Source: Pseudoalteromonas sp. EB27 (GTDB lineage Bacteria; Pseudomonadota; Gammaproteobacteria; Enterobacterales; Alteromonadaceae). Taken from it: 64,000 nt of DNA. Of the stretch, positions 1 to 8,300 are shown in pieces (the first letter of the stretch is position 1; each line of letters opens with the position of its first letter). The translations under genes were made by a program, and so were the position numbers. The stretch covers positions 124,001 through 188,000 of the forward strand of contig NZ_MTQD01000008.1 in the NCBI RefSeq assembly GCF_001974875.1, given 5' to 3'. The notes under the pieces were generated by a model. It saw only the letters and a list, made by a program, of their open reading frames with translations, was not told the origin of the DNA and did not search any database.

Positions 1-1270
1 GGTGTCTTTCACAGTGGGTAATTATTTGTGTAAATAAGGTTTGCGCCTTTTGATGAAACCCCAGTTCATGAAATGCTTTTGCCTTATCAAGTGCGCCATC
101 AACCGATCGGATATGAGTATCGTCATCATCAAGCTGTTCAATTAGCTTTTTCGCTTTTTGGTGCTCATCTTTTAAATAATGAAGCCGTGCATTAAGTACA
201 TCAATTTGAGCTTGGTTTGTATTATTAGGAAACTGTTTTTTTAAATCATTAATGTATTGATTAGTTTGCCTAGAAATTCGTTGAATTTGATCGGTTTGAT
301 CAGTCGTTAGCGCAAAGTCGATACCTGCACGTGCTGCATTTAAATATACATCGGGGTGGTCGTGTATGGAGTGCTTTGCGAAGGTGGCAATATCTTTTTG
401 AGTTAAATAGCTTTTTTCATAGTCGTGATTAATTAGCGAGACATTACTTAGCGATTTTTGACGTGTGATATTTCGCGGTGCAATTTCCGCGGCTTGGCTC
501 AAAAACTCTTGTGCTAGCTCAAACTGATTTAGCTTTATTTCTAATCGGCCCAACAAATCCAAGGCTACTAAACGAGTTTCTTGGCGCTCTAACATTGTTT
601 TGAGCATTCGCTGCGCCAAAATATGTTCGTTATTCGCTATAAGTGCCTCTACTAAGCCTACTTTTGCCCAAGCAAATTTTTGAATGTCGAGAACAGACTT
701 AAAAAAGTCTTTTGCATCCTGAGCTCGTTTTAAACGAAGTAAGGCATCACCTTTTAGGCGAAGTAATATAGGGCTGTAATTACTGTTTTTTTTATCTAGA
801 GCGGTATCAATAAATTTAATAGCTTTTGAATCATTACCATCATCAATTAATGAATACACTGTTTGTAAGTCGTGTTTACGCTTTAAAATTCGTTCAATGC
901 GTGTTTTGAGCTCTTGCACTGTAAAAGGTTTAACTAAAAAGTCATCAGGTTGGAGTTCAAGAACACTATGAACTAGTGAACCACTTGTTTCTGCTGAGAT
1001 GAAGATAAAGCCAGTCGAGCTTTTTATAAGATGTTTTACACGTAGCTCTTCATAAAGTTGGTAGCCATCTTGGTGTTTATTTAAGTTAAATGAACAAACG
1101 ATTAGATCAAATTCTTCACTTAAACACTGATCTTTTGCAGAGTTTGCATGATCGGCAAAGCGCAACTGCCGAAAGCCAAGCCTTTCTAACGATTGTTTCA
1201 TATAGCTTTGGGCAAGTGGTTGCTCCTCGACTATAAGTATTTTGGCTTTTGAATAAATCTTAGTTGGCAT
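1..1270 (-). CDS. Response-regulator-like protein with TPR region (3' end outside window)
   Basis: The minus-strand frame is open from an ATG at 1270 to the window edge. The first ~125 residues look like a receiver domain: an ILIVEE acidic pair at E15/E16, an FISA strand and a conserved VKPF lysine near the end. The phospho-acceptor position, in the strand FDLIVCSFNL, is Ser60 rather than Asp, so classical phosphorylation is doubtful. The remainder is helical with degenerate TPR-like pairs (for example LLRLKGDALLRLKRAQDA and LIANNEHILAQRMLK), which suggests a protein-interaction scaffold. No DNA-binding domain is seen in the part available. Receiver-TPR proteins of this kind are common in Alteromonadales, but their role here is unknown. 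The reading frame is certain; the function is not. Confidence 0.75.
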   Translation of the reverse strand, partial: MPTKIYSKAKILIVEEQPLAQSYMKQSLERLGFRQLRFADHANSAKDQCLSEEFDLIVCSFNLNKHQDGYQLYEELRVKHLIKSSTGFIFISAETSGSLVHSVLELQPDDFLVKPFTVQELKTRIERILKRKHDLQTVYSLIDDGNDSKAIKFIDTALDKKNSNYSPILLRLKGDALLRLKRAQDAKDFFKSVLDIQKFAWAKVGLVEALIANNEHILAQRMLKTMLERQETRLVALDLLGRLEIKLNQFELAQEFLSQAAEIAPRNITRQKSLSNVSLINHDYEKSYLTQKDIATFAKHSIHDHPDVYLNAARAGIDFALTTDQTDQIQRISRQTNQYINDLKKQFPNNTNQAQIDVLNARLHYLKDEHQKAKKLIEQLDDDDTHIRSVDGALDKAKAFHELGFHQKAQTLFTQIITHCERH

Positions 1271-1589
1271 TGGCTTAAGCGTAATTGTATTTAACACAGA
1301 CTATAATCAACAGTTTAACTGCTTACAAGGGAATTTAAATGATAGCTGTATTTATTAGGTACTTAACTTTGCCTAATACGTTTATCTAACTACGAAAGTA
1401 CTGAGCCGAAGAACATAATTAAAAACTACATAAGCAAAATGGATAACTCTAATTTGATGAGTGCTTTGATATAGAAATTTAGATTTTAATAAAAATATGA
1501 AATGTATTTAATATGGGTAGAAAGAGTTATTACTAGAGAAGTTATCATTAAAGGAGTTATTAGAGAAATTATCTGATGGTGCTTATATG
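1271..1589. other. Gene-free stretch between receiver/TPR gene and tRNA-Val array
   Basis: No convincing ORF. The segment from about 1525 (attactagagaagttatca) is a diverged copy of the sequence at about 1743-1793. Together with the decayed tRNA that follows, this shows a ~204-bp duplication at the distal end of the tRNA array. Confidence 0.5.
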
Positions 1590-1682
1590 TGGTGGGTGAT
1601 TACTTGGCTTGATACCAGTGACCCTCGCCATTACTTGTAAAGGGTGGCGATGCTCTTTTTCTTAAGGCTAAGTTAATTACAT
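1590..1682 (-). pseudogene. Decayed tRNA-Val copy (distal)
   Basis: On the minus strand the 3' half keeps the CCA, a GGGTGAT-type acceptor strand and most of the T arm. The 5' half is eroded (cttaaggctaagttaatta in place of the normal D-arm and acceptor). The anticodon arm carries extra bases: the plus strand reads cgccattacttgtaaagggtggcg where intact copies read cgccttgtaagggcg. This enlarged arm is shared with the decayed copies at 2275 and 2629. It is unlikely to give a functional tRNA. Confidence 0.7.
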
Positions 1683-1793
1683 ACGATTTATATATTGAGT
1701 TTTTATAAAGTTATTAAATACTTTTAACATAGGAAAGAGGATTTATTACTAGAGAAGTTATCATATAAAGAGTTGTCTGATGGTATTTATATG

Positions 1794-1869
1794 TGGTGGG
1801 TGATACTGGACTTGAACCAGTGACCCTCGCCTTGTAAGGGCGATGCTCTCCCAACTGAGCTAATCACCC
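1794..1869 (-). tRNA. tRNA-Val (anticodon UAC), GGGTGAT acceptor
   Basis: A 76-nt gene with encoded CCA. The anticodon loop CTTACAA gives UAC. The acceptor is GGGTGAT paired with ATCACCC, and the D-arm and T-arm (GGTTCAAGTCC) are intact. It is a member of the minus-strand valine array read from the promoter at 2865-2892. Confidence 0.97.
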
Positions 1870-1930
1870 ACATACAATAGGTATGCCTGTTATTTAATTC
1901 TTTGTTATCAATTAACCGCTTAATGTAATT

Positions 1931-2006
1931 TGGTGGGTGATACTGGACTTGAACCAGTGACCCTCGCCTTGTAAGGGCGATGCTCTCCCAACTGAGCTAA
2001 TCACCC
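1931..2006 (-). tRNA. tRNA-Val (anticodon UAC), GGGTGAT acceptor
   Basis: A 76-nt gene identical in body to the copy at 1794-1869, with encoded CCA and anticodon UAC. The AT-rich spacers to its neighbours differ from the 354-bp tandem unit further upstream. Confidence 0.97.
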
Positions 2007-2039
2007 AAATTACATTTTAATATGCACCACTGTAAATAG

Positions 2040-2115
2040 TGGTGGGTCGTACTGGACTTGAACCAGTGACCCTCGCCTTGTAAGGGCGATGCTCTCCCAA
2101 CTGAGCTAACGACCC
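2040..2115 (-). tRNA. tRNA-Val (anticodon UAC), GGGTCGT acceptor variant
   Basis: Same body and UAC anticodon as its neighbours, but the acceptor stem reads GGGTCGT paired with ACGACCC. Both strands have changed together, so pairing is preserved. Established knowledge: GGGTCGT is the acceptor stem of enterobacterial tRNA-Lys. Confidence 0.96.
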
Positions 2116-2163
2116 ATATTAAATTTTAAAACGCGACTATTGATATAATAATAGGTTTATATG

Positions 2164-2239
2164 TGGTGGGTGATACTGGACTTGAACCAGTGACCCTCGC
2201 CTTGTAAGGGCGATGCTCTCCCAACTGAGCTAATCACCC
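2164..2239 (-). tRNA. tRNA-Val (anticodon UAC), GGGTGAT acceptor
   Basis: A 76-nt gene with encoded CCA and anticodon UAC. It belongs to the first copy of a ~354-bp tandem unit; the equivalent gene in the second copy is at 2518. Confidence 0.97.
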
Positions 2240-2274
2240 ACATATAAATTAAAACGCTACTATTAAAATAAATA

Positions 2275-2356
2275 GTACTGGACTTTAACCAGTGAACCTC
2301 GCCGTTACTTGTAAATAGCGGTAATGCTCTCTTTTTTCTAACTGAGCTAATCACCC
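2275..2356 (-). pseudogene. Decayed tRNA-Val with enlarged anticodon arm (copy 1)
   Basis: On the minus strand the 5' acceptor strand (GGGTGAT) and D-arm remnant AGCTCAGTTAG are present. The anticodon stem is lengthened, with CCGCTA and GTAACGG flanking a TTTACAA loop. The T-arm is recognisable (CTGGTTAAAGTCC), but the 3' acceptor strand and CCA are missing. It is probably not processed to a tRNA, although the lengthened stem can still pair. Confidence 0.75.
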
Positions 2357-2392
2357 ATTTAGATTTATGTAATATACACCATTTTAAAAAAA

Positions 2393-2468
2393 TGGTGGGT
2401 CGTACTGGACTTGAACCAGTGACCCTCGCCTTGTAAGGGCGATGCTCTCCCAACTGAGCTAACGACCC
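2393..2468 (-). tRNA. tRNA-Val (anticodon UAC), GGGTCGT acceptor variant
   Basis: A 76-nt gene with CCA and anticodon UAC, and the GGGTCGT/ACGACCC acceptor as at 2040. It sits 353 bp from that gene, in the tandem unit. Confidence 0.96.
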
Positions 2469-2517
2469 ATATTACAATTTTAAAACGCAACTATTAAATA
2501 ATAATAGGTTTTATATG

Positions 2518-2593
2518 TGGTGGGTGATACTGGACTTGAACCAGTGACCCTCGCCTTGTAAGGGCGATGCTCTCCCAACTGAGCTAATCACCC
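2518..2593 (-). tRNA. tRNA-Val (anticodon UAC), GGGTGAT acceptor
   Basis: A 76-nt gene with CCA and anticodon UAC. It is the 354-bp-offset duplicate of the gene at 2164, with nearly identical flanks. Confidence 0.97.
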
Positions 2594-2628
2594 ACATATA
2601 AACTAAAACGCTACTATTAAAATAAATA

Positions 2629-2710
2629 GTACTGGACTTTAACCAGTGAACTTCGCCGTTGCTTGTAAGTAGCGGTGATGCTCTCTTTTTTCTAACTGAG
2701 CTAACGACCC
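2629..2710 (-). pseudogene. Decayed tRNA-Val with enlarged anticodon arm (copy 2)
   Basis: This is the 354-bp-offset duplicate of the relic at 2275. It has the same missing 3' acceptor strand and CCA and the same enlarged anticodon arm, with substitutions. The 5' acceptor strand is now the GGGTCGT type, whereas the relic at 2275 has GGGTGAT, so the two units are mosaics. Confidence 0.75.
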
Positions 2711-2746
2711 ATATAGAAATTAGATGTGAACACTTTAATTAAAAAG

Positions 2747-2822
2747 TGGTGGGTGATACTGGACTTGAACCAGTGACCCTCGCCTTGTAAGGGCGATGCT
2801 CTCCCAACTGAGCTAATCACCC
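2747..2822 (-). tRNA. tRNA-Val (anticodon UAC), GGGTGAT acceptor, promoter-proximal
   Basis: First gene of the valine array, 43 bp downstream of the -10 box. A 76-nt gene with CCA and anticodon UAC. Its positional equivalent in the other tandem unit (2393) has the other acceptor type. Confidence 0.97.
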
Positions 2823-2864
2823 ACATCTAAACAACATCACATTGCTGCGTTGTTGTGGGGCGCT

Positions 2865-2892
2865 ATTATAGATAGAGTTGGAAATGTGTCAA
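2865..2892 (-). promoter_or_regulatory. Stable-RNA promoter of the tRNA-Val array
   Basis: On the minus strand: TTGACA (2892-2887), 16-bp spacer, TATAAT (2870-2865). A GC-rich discriminator (GCGCCCC) follows at once, typical of stringently controlled stable-RNA promoters. Confidence 0.9.
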
Positions 2893-3285
2893 CACTTGAA
2901 TGATAAAAATGTACTGAGTGAAGCTTTTATAAACAATAGGATACTTTGGAAGTCTATTTTATCATCAAATTCAAGATGGCAGTTCAATTAAGCACCTAAA
3001 AGAGAGCAGGAATTATAACTCTATTAATCTTAAATTTAGTTTTACGATACTCATTGTTTTTTTATTGGAGTCGTTTTTATGATTATAATCCAGATGGATT
3101 AATATTAGGGCGAGTTATTTAGTGAATAGAGCTGGCCTTTAAAAATGAATTTAATTTAAACTTCCCCAAACGAATGATATTTACAGTACTCTAAACTTTA
3201 TTTTTGTACTTGTTTTATTTTTTATAAGCCAACCTAGCCAATTCGAAAGACGCACTCCTCACTAACAGCCTTTCGGGTTAAGGCT
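2893..3285. other. Gene-free stretch between tRNA-Val promoter and MITE
   Basis: AT-rich, with stop codons in all frames and no recognisable RNA gene. Confidence 0.5.
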
Positions 3286-3551
3286 AGGGCGTGTTGATCT
3301 TTCGAGGTTAAATTTGCAGCAGTATGTTAGGTGTTTAGACAAGGCAGAGCCTATTCGTGTGGTTATTCCCGATAAATAGGCGATAACGCAGAATAAAGAC
3401 CAGACATGCGCTGCCCGAAGGGTTCTGCCCAGGGGGAATTACTCTTTGGTTGCTCGGTTTTTAGTTAGCCCACTAGGTTACAAACCTCGCGCCGCGATTA
3501 AATCGCCCCTAGATTGAACAAATTTCAATCCACAAAGGTCAACATGCCCTA
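3286..3551. mobile_element. MITE-like non-autonomous element, ~266 bp
   Basis: The ends form an imperfect inverted repeat: TAGGGCGTGTTGATCTTT on the left (3285-3302) and, on the opposite strand at the right end, TAGGGCATGTTGACCTTT (3551-3534), 16 of 18 positions matching. The interior is more GC-rich than its surroundings and has no ORF. No transposase is encoded and no clear target duplication is visible. The element sits in intergenic DNA between the two tRNA arrays. Confidence 0.7.
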
Positions 3552-3998
3552 AATTAAATCACACATAGCTAAAGTTTTGTACATAGAATTACGAAGCTAC
3601 AATGTTCTTTAAAAAATGTTCTTCAAACAATAATCGACTTTTCTCAGTACGAGCTACGCTGGCTATTAAGCGAGTGAATGTTGTGGGTACTCTCAAACCC
3701 ACATTTAAACTTTGGTTATTATAAGTAATTATAACTTTTAAAAGATTAAGGCTATTGGCGAGGCCTTAATTGGTAGTTTTTAGATAAATTCAATTTGCAT
3801 ATAAATGTATACCTTTGCTTTGATGTAGTTTTGTTGCATTAATTAGGGGGAGTAGGGTGTTGTTGAGTATTCGCTGCGATATAGTGATGTTATTATAAGC
3901 AGTAGGGCTAGAATATTATTCAAATTGTATTTTTTAGCACGCTTGATAGCCAGTTTGTTGAAAATTAAACCATTTAAATAAAGCTAGGTAAAAAACTG
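3552..3998. other. Gene-free stretch upstream of tRNA-Ala/Glu promoter
   Basis: No ORF of note. Two hairpins are visible: TGTGGGT/ACCCACA (3682-3703) and ATTAAGGC/GCCTTAAT (3745-3770), the second followed by a T-rich run. Either could be an end signal of a transcript or a regulatory fold; nothing identifies the transcript. Confidence 0.4.
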
Positions 3999-4027
3999 TT
4001 GACTTTATTTTGGGTGGTGCATAGAAT
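3999..4027 (+). promoter_or_regulatory. Stable-RNA promoter of the tRNA-Ala/Glu array
   Basis: TTGACT (3999-4004), a 17-bp spacer, TAGAAT (4022-4027), then a GC-rich discriminator (GCGCCCCGC). It lies 57 bp upstream of tRNA-Ala and mirrors the arrangement at the valine array. Confidence 0.88.
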
Positions 4028-4083
4028 GCGCCCCGCACTAAGCGATACACGATGTGTTTATCACGACGGGTATTGATTAAGTT

Positions 4084-4159
4084 GGGGCCATAGCTCAGCT
4101 GGGAGAGCGCTTCGCTGGCAGTGAAGAGGTCTGCGGTTCGATCCCGCATGGCTCCACCA
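4084..4159 (+). tRNA. tRNA-Ala (anticodon GGC)
   Basis: A 76-nt gene with encoded CCA. The acceptor is GGGGCCA paired with TGGCTCC (one G-T wobble), and the loop CTGGCAG gives anticodon GGC. First gene of the Ala-Glu transcript. Confidence 0.97.
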
Positions 4160-4196
4160 AAAATTAGTGTTTTGTCCTAGGGTAGCAGTTTTCTGT

Positions 4197-4272
4197 GTCC
4201 CCATCGTCTAGAGGCCTAGGACACCGCCCTTTCACGGCGGTAACAGGGGTTCGAATCCCCTTGGGGACGCCA
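4197..4272 (+). tRNA. tRNA-Glu (anticodon UUC) copy 1
   Basis: A 76-nt gene, GTCCCCA acceptor, loop CTTTCAC giving UUC, ending GCCA. The five copies are identical. Confidence 0.97.
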
Positions 4273-4416
4273 CTTAGCTTTTATTAGTTAAGGCGGTTTT
4301 ACCGAGAAAATAGCGTCACAATTAAAGCTCGAGTCTTTACTTGTATTAAACGCAATTACCTTAAAGCTCATGATGTGAGTTAAACTTATCAATTGTCCTA
4401 GTGACACATTTTATGT

Positions 4417-4492
4417 GTCCCCATCGTCTAGAGGCCTAGGACACCGCCCTTTCACGGCGGTAACAGGGGTTCGAATCCCCTTGGGGACGCCA
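4417..4492 (+). tRNA. tRNA-Glu (anticodon UUC) copy 2
   Basis: Same 76-nt sequence as copy 1. From this copy on, the spacers repeat as tandem units of about 169 bp. Confidence 0.97.
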
Positions 4493-4585
4493 CTTACTTA
4501 TTTTTAATAGGGAAGTGAAGTGTTATTAAGAAAGCTCGCCTGAAACGAGTCTAAAAATTCAGTTGTCCTAGTGACACATTTATGT

Positions 4586-4661
4586 GTCCCCATCGTCTAG
4601 AGGCCTAGGACACCGCCCTTTCACGGCGGTAACAGGGGTTCGAATCCCCTTGGGGACGCCA
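4586..4661 (+). tRNA. tRNA-Glu (anticodon UUC) copy 3
   Basis: Same sequence, exactly 169 bp after copy 2, with a nearly identical spacer (aagctcgcctgaaacgagt). Confidence 0.97.
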
Positions 4662-4754
4662 CTTGCTTATTTTTAATAGGGAAGTGAAGTGTTATTAAGA
4701 AAGCTCGCCTGAAACGAGTCTAAAAATTCAGCTGTCCTAGTGACACATTTATGT

Positions 4755-4830
4755 GTCCCCATCGTCTAGAGGCCTAGGACACCGCCCTTTCACGGCGGTA
4801 ACAGGGGTTCGAATCCCCTTGGGGACGCCA
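4755..4830 (+). tRNA. tRNA-Glu (anticodon UUC) copy 4
   Basis: Same sequence, exactly 169 bp after copy 3. Confidence 0.97.
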
Positions 4831-4920
4831 CTTACTATTTTTATAGTGGGTGTAGTGTTATTAAGAAAGCTCGTCTGAAACGAGTCTAAAAATTCAGTTG
4901 TCCTAGTGACACATTTATGT

Positions 4921-4996
4921 GTCCCCATCGTCTAGAGGCCTAGGACACCGCCCTTTCACGGCGGTAACAGGGGTTCGAATCCCCTTGGGGACGCCA
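4921..4996 (+). tRNA. tRNA-Glu (anticodon UUC) copy 5
   Basis: Same sequence, 166 bp after copy 4. It is followed by two decayed copies. Confidence 0.97.
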
Positions 4997-5009
4997 CTTA
5001 CTATTTTAA

Positions 5010-5085
5010 GTACTGTATAAAGCAGTGTGACACCGCACTCTCTATACACGACGTTATCAAGAGTACTAATCTTTTGGGGATGCCA
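5010..5085 (+). pseudogene. Decayed tRNA-Glu copy (76 nt)
   Basis: Exactly 76 nt long. Short blocks of tRNA-Glu survive: GACACCGCaCT in the anticodon stem, and TTGGGGATGCCA at the 3' end followed by the same CTTACTTA flank. The 5' acceptor strand (GTACTGT) no longer pairs with the 3' strand (TGGGGAT). Confidence 0.65.
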
Positions 5086-5099
5086 CTTACTTATTTTAA

Positions 5100-5175
5100 G
5101 TAATGTATAAAGCAGTGTGACATCGCACTCTCTATGCACGACGTTATCAAGAGTACTAATCTCTTAGGTATGTCA
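5100..5175 (+). pseudogene. Second decayed tRNA-Glu copy (76 nt)
   Basis: A tandem duplicate of the relic at 5010, 90 bp further on, with more substitutions (the 3' end reads TTAGGTATGTCA). It is again exactly 76 nt, so decay has been by substitution. Confidence 0.6.
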
Positions 5176-5379
5176 TTTACTTATTTTTTAATAGGGAAGT
5201 GCAGTGTTATTAGAATAAAACTCAAAAATAAATATCCTCATTTTACGCCCAACTTTGTATTTTTATATCAATCTATTTACACTTCGTTACAAAACCAAAC
5301 CGATAATCGCTCCATATTCCTTGTTGTACTTTTAATTAGTCTTTAAACTCATTGAGTTAATTTAAATATGGACTAAAAA

Positions 5380-8247
5380 ATGAAACTCACAAAAATTGCA
5401 CTCGCTGTTTTACTTGCATCAGGGTTAGCTGCATGTAATAGCTCAACTCAAGCTGTTGATAAAAATATTGTTAAAGAAACATCAATTCCTGGCGTTACAC
5501 TTATTGAATCAGTGAAATCTAATGCAGGTGAAATCAACATACCGTATAAAAAATATAAACTAGATAACGGTTTAACAGTAATTGTGCATGAGGATCATTC
5601 AGACCCCTTAGTACACGTTGATGTAACATACCATGTTGGTTCTGCTCGCGAAGAGTTGGGTAAGTCAGGCTTCGCTCACTTTTTTGAGCATATGATGTTT
5701 CAAGGTTCAGAAAATGTTGCTGATGAGGAACATTTTAAAATAATATCTGAAGCAGGCGGTACTTTAAATGGTACTACTAACTCAGATAGAACAAATTATT
5801 TTGAAACAGTACCTGTAAATCAATTAGAAAAGATGTTGTGGCTAGAAGCTGATCGAATGGGCTTTTTACTCGATGCTGTAACCCAAGAAAAATTTGAAGT
5901 ACAACGCGAAACAGTAAAAAATGAGCGCGGCCAACGCGTTGATAATCGCCCCTATGGTCGCTTAGGTGAGCGTGTTGCTCAAGCAATGTACCCTGATGGT
6001 CATCCATATTCATGGCCTGTAATTGGTTTTATGGACGATCTTAATCGCGTAAATGTAAATGATTTAAAAGCATTCTTTTTAAAGTGGTATGGTCCTAATA
6101 ATGCAACGCTTACTATTGGTGGCGACATCAACGCTAATGAAATACTGCCTTTAGTTACTAAATACTTTGCGCCAATACCAAAAGGCCCTGAAATTCCTAC
6201 AGTAGAAAAAACAGCTGTAACACTAGATGCTGATAGATATATTTCAATGGAAGATAAAGTTCATTTACCTTTATTAAGCATGAGCTTCCCAACGACTTAC
6301 GCTCGCTCTGAAGATGAAGCACCACTGGATATACTTGCTGAAATATTAGGTGGTGGTAATAATTCACTACTATACAAAAACTTAGTTAAAACTCAACTTG
6401 CTGTTCAAGCAAGTGCAAATCACCCATGCCAAGAGTTAGCGTGTTCAATTAGTCTTTATGCTTTACCAAATCCTACAGCAGGGAAAACGTTAGCTGATAT
6501 GGAAAAAATCATTCGTGATTCATTTGTTGAATTTGAAGAGCGAGGCGTTACACAAGATGATTTAGATAAAGTAAAAGCTAAAATAGAATCGGGTGCAATT
6601 TTTGGTCTGCAAAGCGTATCAGGTAAAGTCTCTCAACTAGCCGCGTCAGAAACATTTACTGGTAATCCAAACTCAGCTAAAGATGAGATTGCACGTTATA
6701 ACAAAGTTACAAAAGCTGATGTTATGCGTGTTTTTAATCAATATATCAAAGATAAATCTGCCGTTATTATGAGTGTTGTGCCAGAAGGGCAGACACAGCT
6801 TATAGCTGCACCAGACAACTTTACTCCTAAAACGCATGATTTTGGAGGTCCATCTACAACTTCAGCTGATGATTTAGTGGCACGAAGAGCTGTTGATACA
6901 TTTGATCGAAGTGTTCATCCAGAGGCCGGCGCAAATCCTGCTGTTGATGTTCCTACTCTTTGGCAAACTAAGACCGAAAACGGTATTAAAATATTAGGTA
7001 CTCAAAGTACAGAAACACCAACTACCGCTATTTTCATTAAAGTTCCCGGTGGCCTGTACAGTGAGCAAGCTAGTAAAGTTGGTTTATCATCAATAACTGC
7101 ATCGTTAATGAGCGAGTCAACGCAAAACTACACTACAGAGCAGATGAGTAACGCGCTTGAAAAGCTAGGTAGCCAGGTAAATATCTACTCAGATAAAACA
7201 CATACAAATGTGTATGTTTCTAGCTTAACCAAAAATGTCGATGCAACGCTAAAGCTTGTCGAAGAAAAGTTATTTAAACCAGCATTTAATGCAGATGACT
7301 TTGAGCGTAATAAAAAGCAAATCATTCAAAATATTCAACATTCAATGAAGGATGCTGGGTATTTAGCATCTAATACATATAGTAAATTACTATATGGAAA
7401 CAATATAGCCGCACTTCCAAGCACTGGAACGCTTAATAGTATAGAGGCTATTACACTTGCTGACGTTAAAGCTTTTTATAGCGCAAACTTTAAACCGCAG
7501 GGCGCTCAAGTCATTATTGTTTCTGATTTAAAAGAGTCAACAATTGAACCAAAAGTTAAAGCTACACTTACAAACTGGAAAGGTAAATCGAGCTCAGTAG
7601 CGGTTGATTTCAGTGAACCTAAAGTAGAAACTAATGTGATTTATTTGGTTGATAAACCTGATGCTCCTCAATCAGAAATTCGTATTGGTAAACGCGATAT
7701 GGTTGAAGATATTACAGGTGAGTTTTTTAAAGCTAACTTGATGAACTTTGCACTGGGCGGCACGTTTAACAGCCGTATCAATTTAAATTTACGCGAAGAT
7801 AAAGGCTACACTTACGGTGCTCGCTCTCGTTTTTGGGGTGATAAAACATCGGGTGGCTTTACTGCTTCTGCAGCGGTGAGAGCCGACTCTACTGCAGCGT
7901 CTATTACAGAGTTTACTAATGAGCTTAATAACTATGCTCAAAACGGTGTCACTGACGAAGAGCTTATGTTTATGCGTAAAGCTATCAATCAAAAAGATGC
8001 GCTTAAATACGAAACGCCTAATGCAAAACTTGGCTTTTTAGCACAAATATTAGAATTTGATTTAAAACCTAGCTTTGTAAAAGAAAGAAATGAGATTGTT
8101 AGCAATATTAGCAAAGAAGAAGTTAACGCCTTAGCTAAAAAACACTTAAATACTAAAGACATGATTTATTTAGTAGTGGGTGATGCTAAAACACTCCGCC
8201 CAGAGCTCGAAAAATTAGGTATGAAGGTTGTTGATTACAGCCTTTAA
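5380..8247 (+). CDS. M16 (pitrilysin/insulinase) family zinc peptidase, lipoprotein
   Basis: A 955-residue two-lobed M16 peptidase. The N-terminus MKLTKIALAVLLASGLAAC is a lipoprotein signal with lipobox LAAC, so the protein is probably anchored to a membrane in the periplasm or at the surface. The inverted zinc motif HFFEH lies at residues 100-104, and the further glutamate ligand is expected in the ETVKNER segment (E177 or E182). The second M16 repeat (from about 520) lacks the motif, as usual for these fused-dimer enzymes. Family role: degradation of peptides. It is probably a single-gene unit, with a strong terminator directly downstream. The substrate is not predictable. Confidence 0.93.
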   Translation: MKLTKIALAVLLASGLAACNSSTQAVDKNIVKETSIPGVTLIESVKSNAGEINIPYKKYKLDNGLTVIVHEDHSDPLVHVDVTYHVGSAREELGKSGFAHFFEHMMFQGSENVADEEHFKIISEAGGTLNGTTNSDRTNYFETVPVNQLEKMLWLEADRMGFLLDAVTQEKFEVQRETVKNERGQRVDNRPYGRLGERVAQAMYPDGHPYSWPVIGFMDDLNRVNVNDLKAFFLKWYGPNNATLTIGGDINANEILPLVTKYFAPIPKGPEIPTVEKTAVTLDADRYISMEDKVHLPLLSMSFPTTYARSEDEAPLDILAEILGGGNNSLLYKNLVKTQLAVQASANHPCQELACSISLYALPNPTAGKTLADMEKIIRDSFVEFEERGVTQDDLDKVKAKIESGAIFGLQSVSGKVSQLAASETFTGNPNSAKDEIARYNKVTKADVMRVFNQYIKDKSAVIMSVVPEGQTQLIAAPDNFTPKTHDFGGPSTTSADDLVARRAVDTFDRSVHPEAGANPAVDVPTLWQTKTENGIKILGTQSTETPTTAIFIKVPGGLYSEQASKVGLSSITASLMSESTQNYTTEQMSNALEKLGSQVNIYSDKTHTNVYVSSLTKNVDATLKLVEEKLFKPAFNADDFERNKKQIIQNIQHSMKDAGYLASNTYSKLLYGNNIAALPSTGTLNSIEAITLADVKAFYSANFKPQGAQVIIVSDLKESTIEPKVKATLTNWKGKSSSVAVDFSEPKVETNVIYLVDKPDAPQSEIRIGKRDMVEDITGEFFKANLMNFALGGTFNSRINLNLREDKGYTYGARSRFWGDKTSGGFTASAAVRADSTAASITEFTNELNNYAQNGVTDEELMFMRKAINQKDALKYETPNAKLGFLAQILEFDLKPSFVKERNEIVSNISKEEVNALAKKHLNTKDMIYLVVGDAKTLRPELEKLGMKVVDYSL

Positions 8248-8272
8248 TATTTAAATAAATAATTGGAATTAT

Positions 8273-8300
8273 AAAGCAGCTTTTTTAGCTGCTTTTTTTT
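8273..8300 (+). terminator. Rho-independent terminator after M16 gene
   Basis: AAAGCAGC/GCTGCTTT stem with a T-rich loop and a T8 run (8292-8300). Confidence 0.9.

Noticed and set aside
2157..2453. A 98-codon minus-strand frame through the tRNA-Val genes
   Set aside because: It is the tRNA array read as protein; repeated motifs come from the tRNA repeats.
1590..5175. CRISPR array, suggested by regular repeats
   Set aside because: The repeats are full tRNA genes with folded cloverleaf sequence and irregular spacers; no cas gene is present.
5134..5346. A 70-codon frame before the M16 gene
   Set aside because: It begins inside a decayed tRNA-Glu copy and has no ribosome site or protein features.
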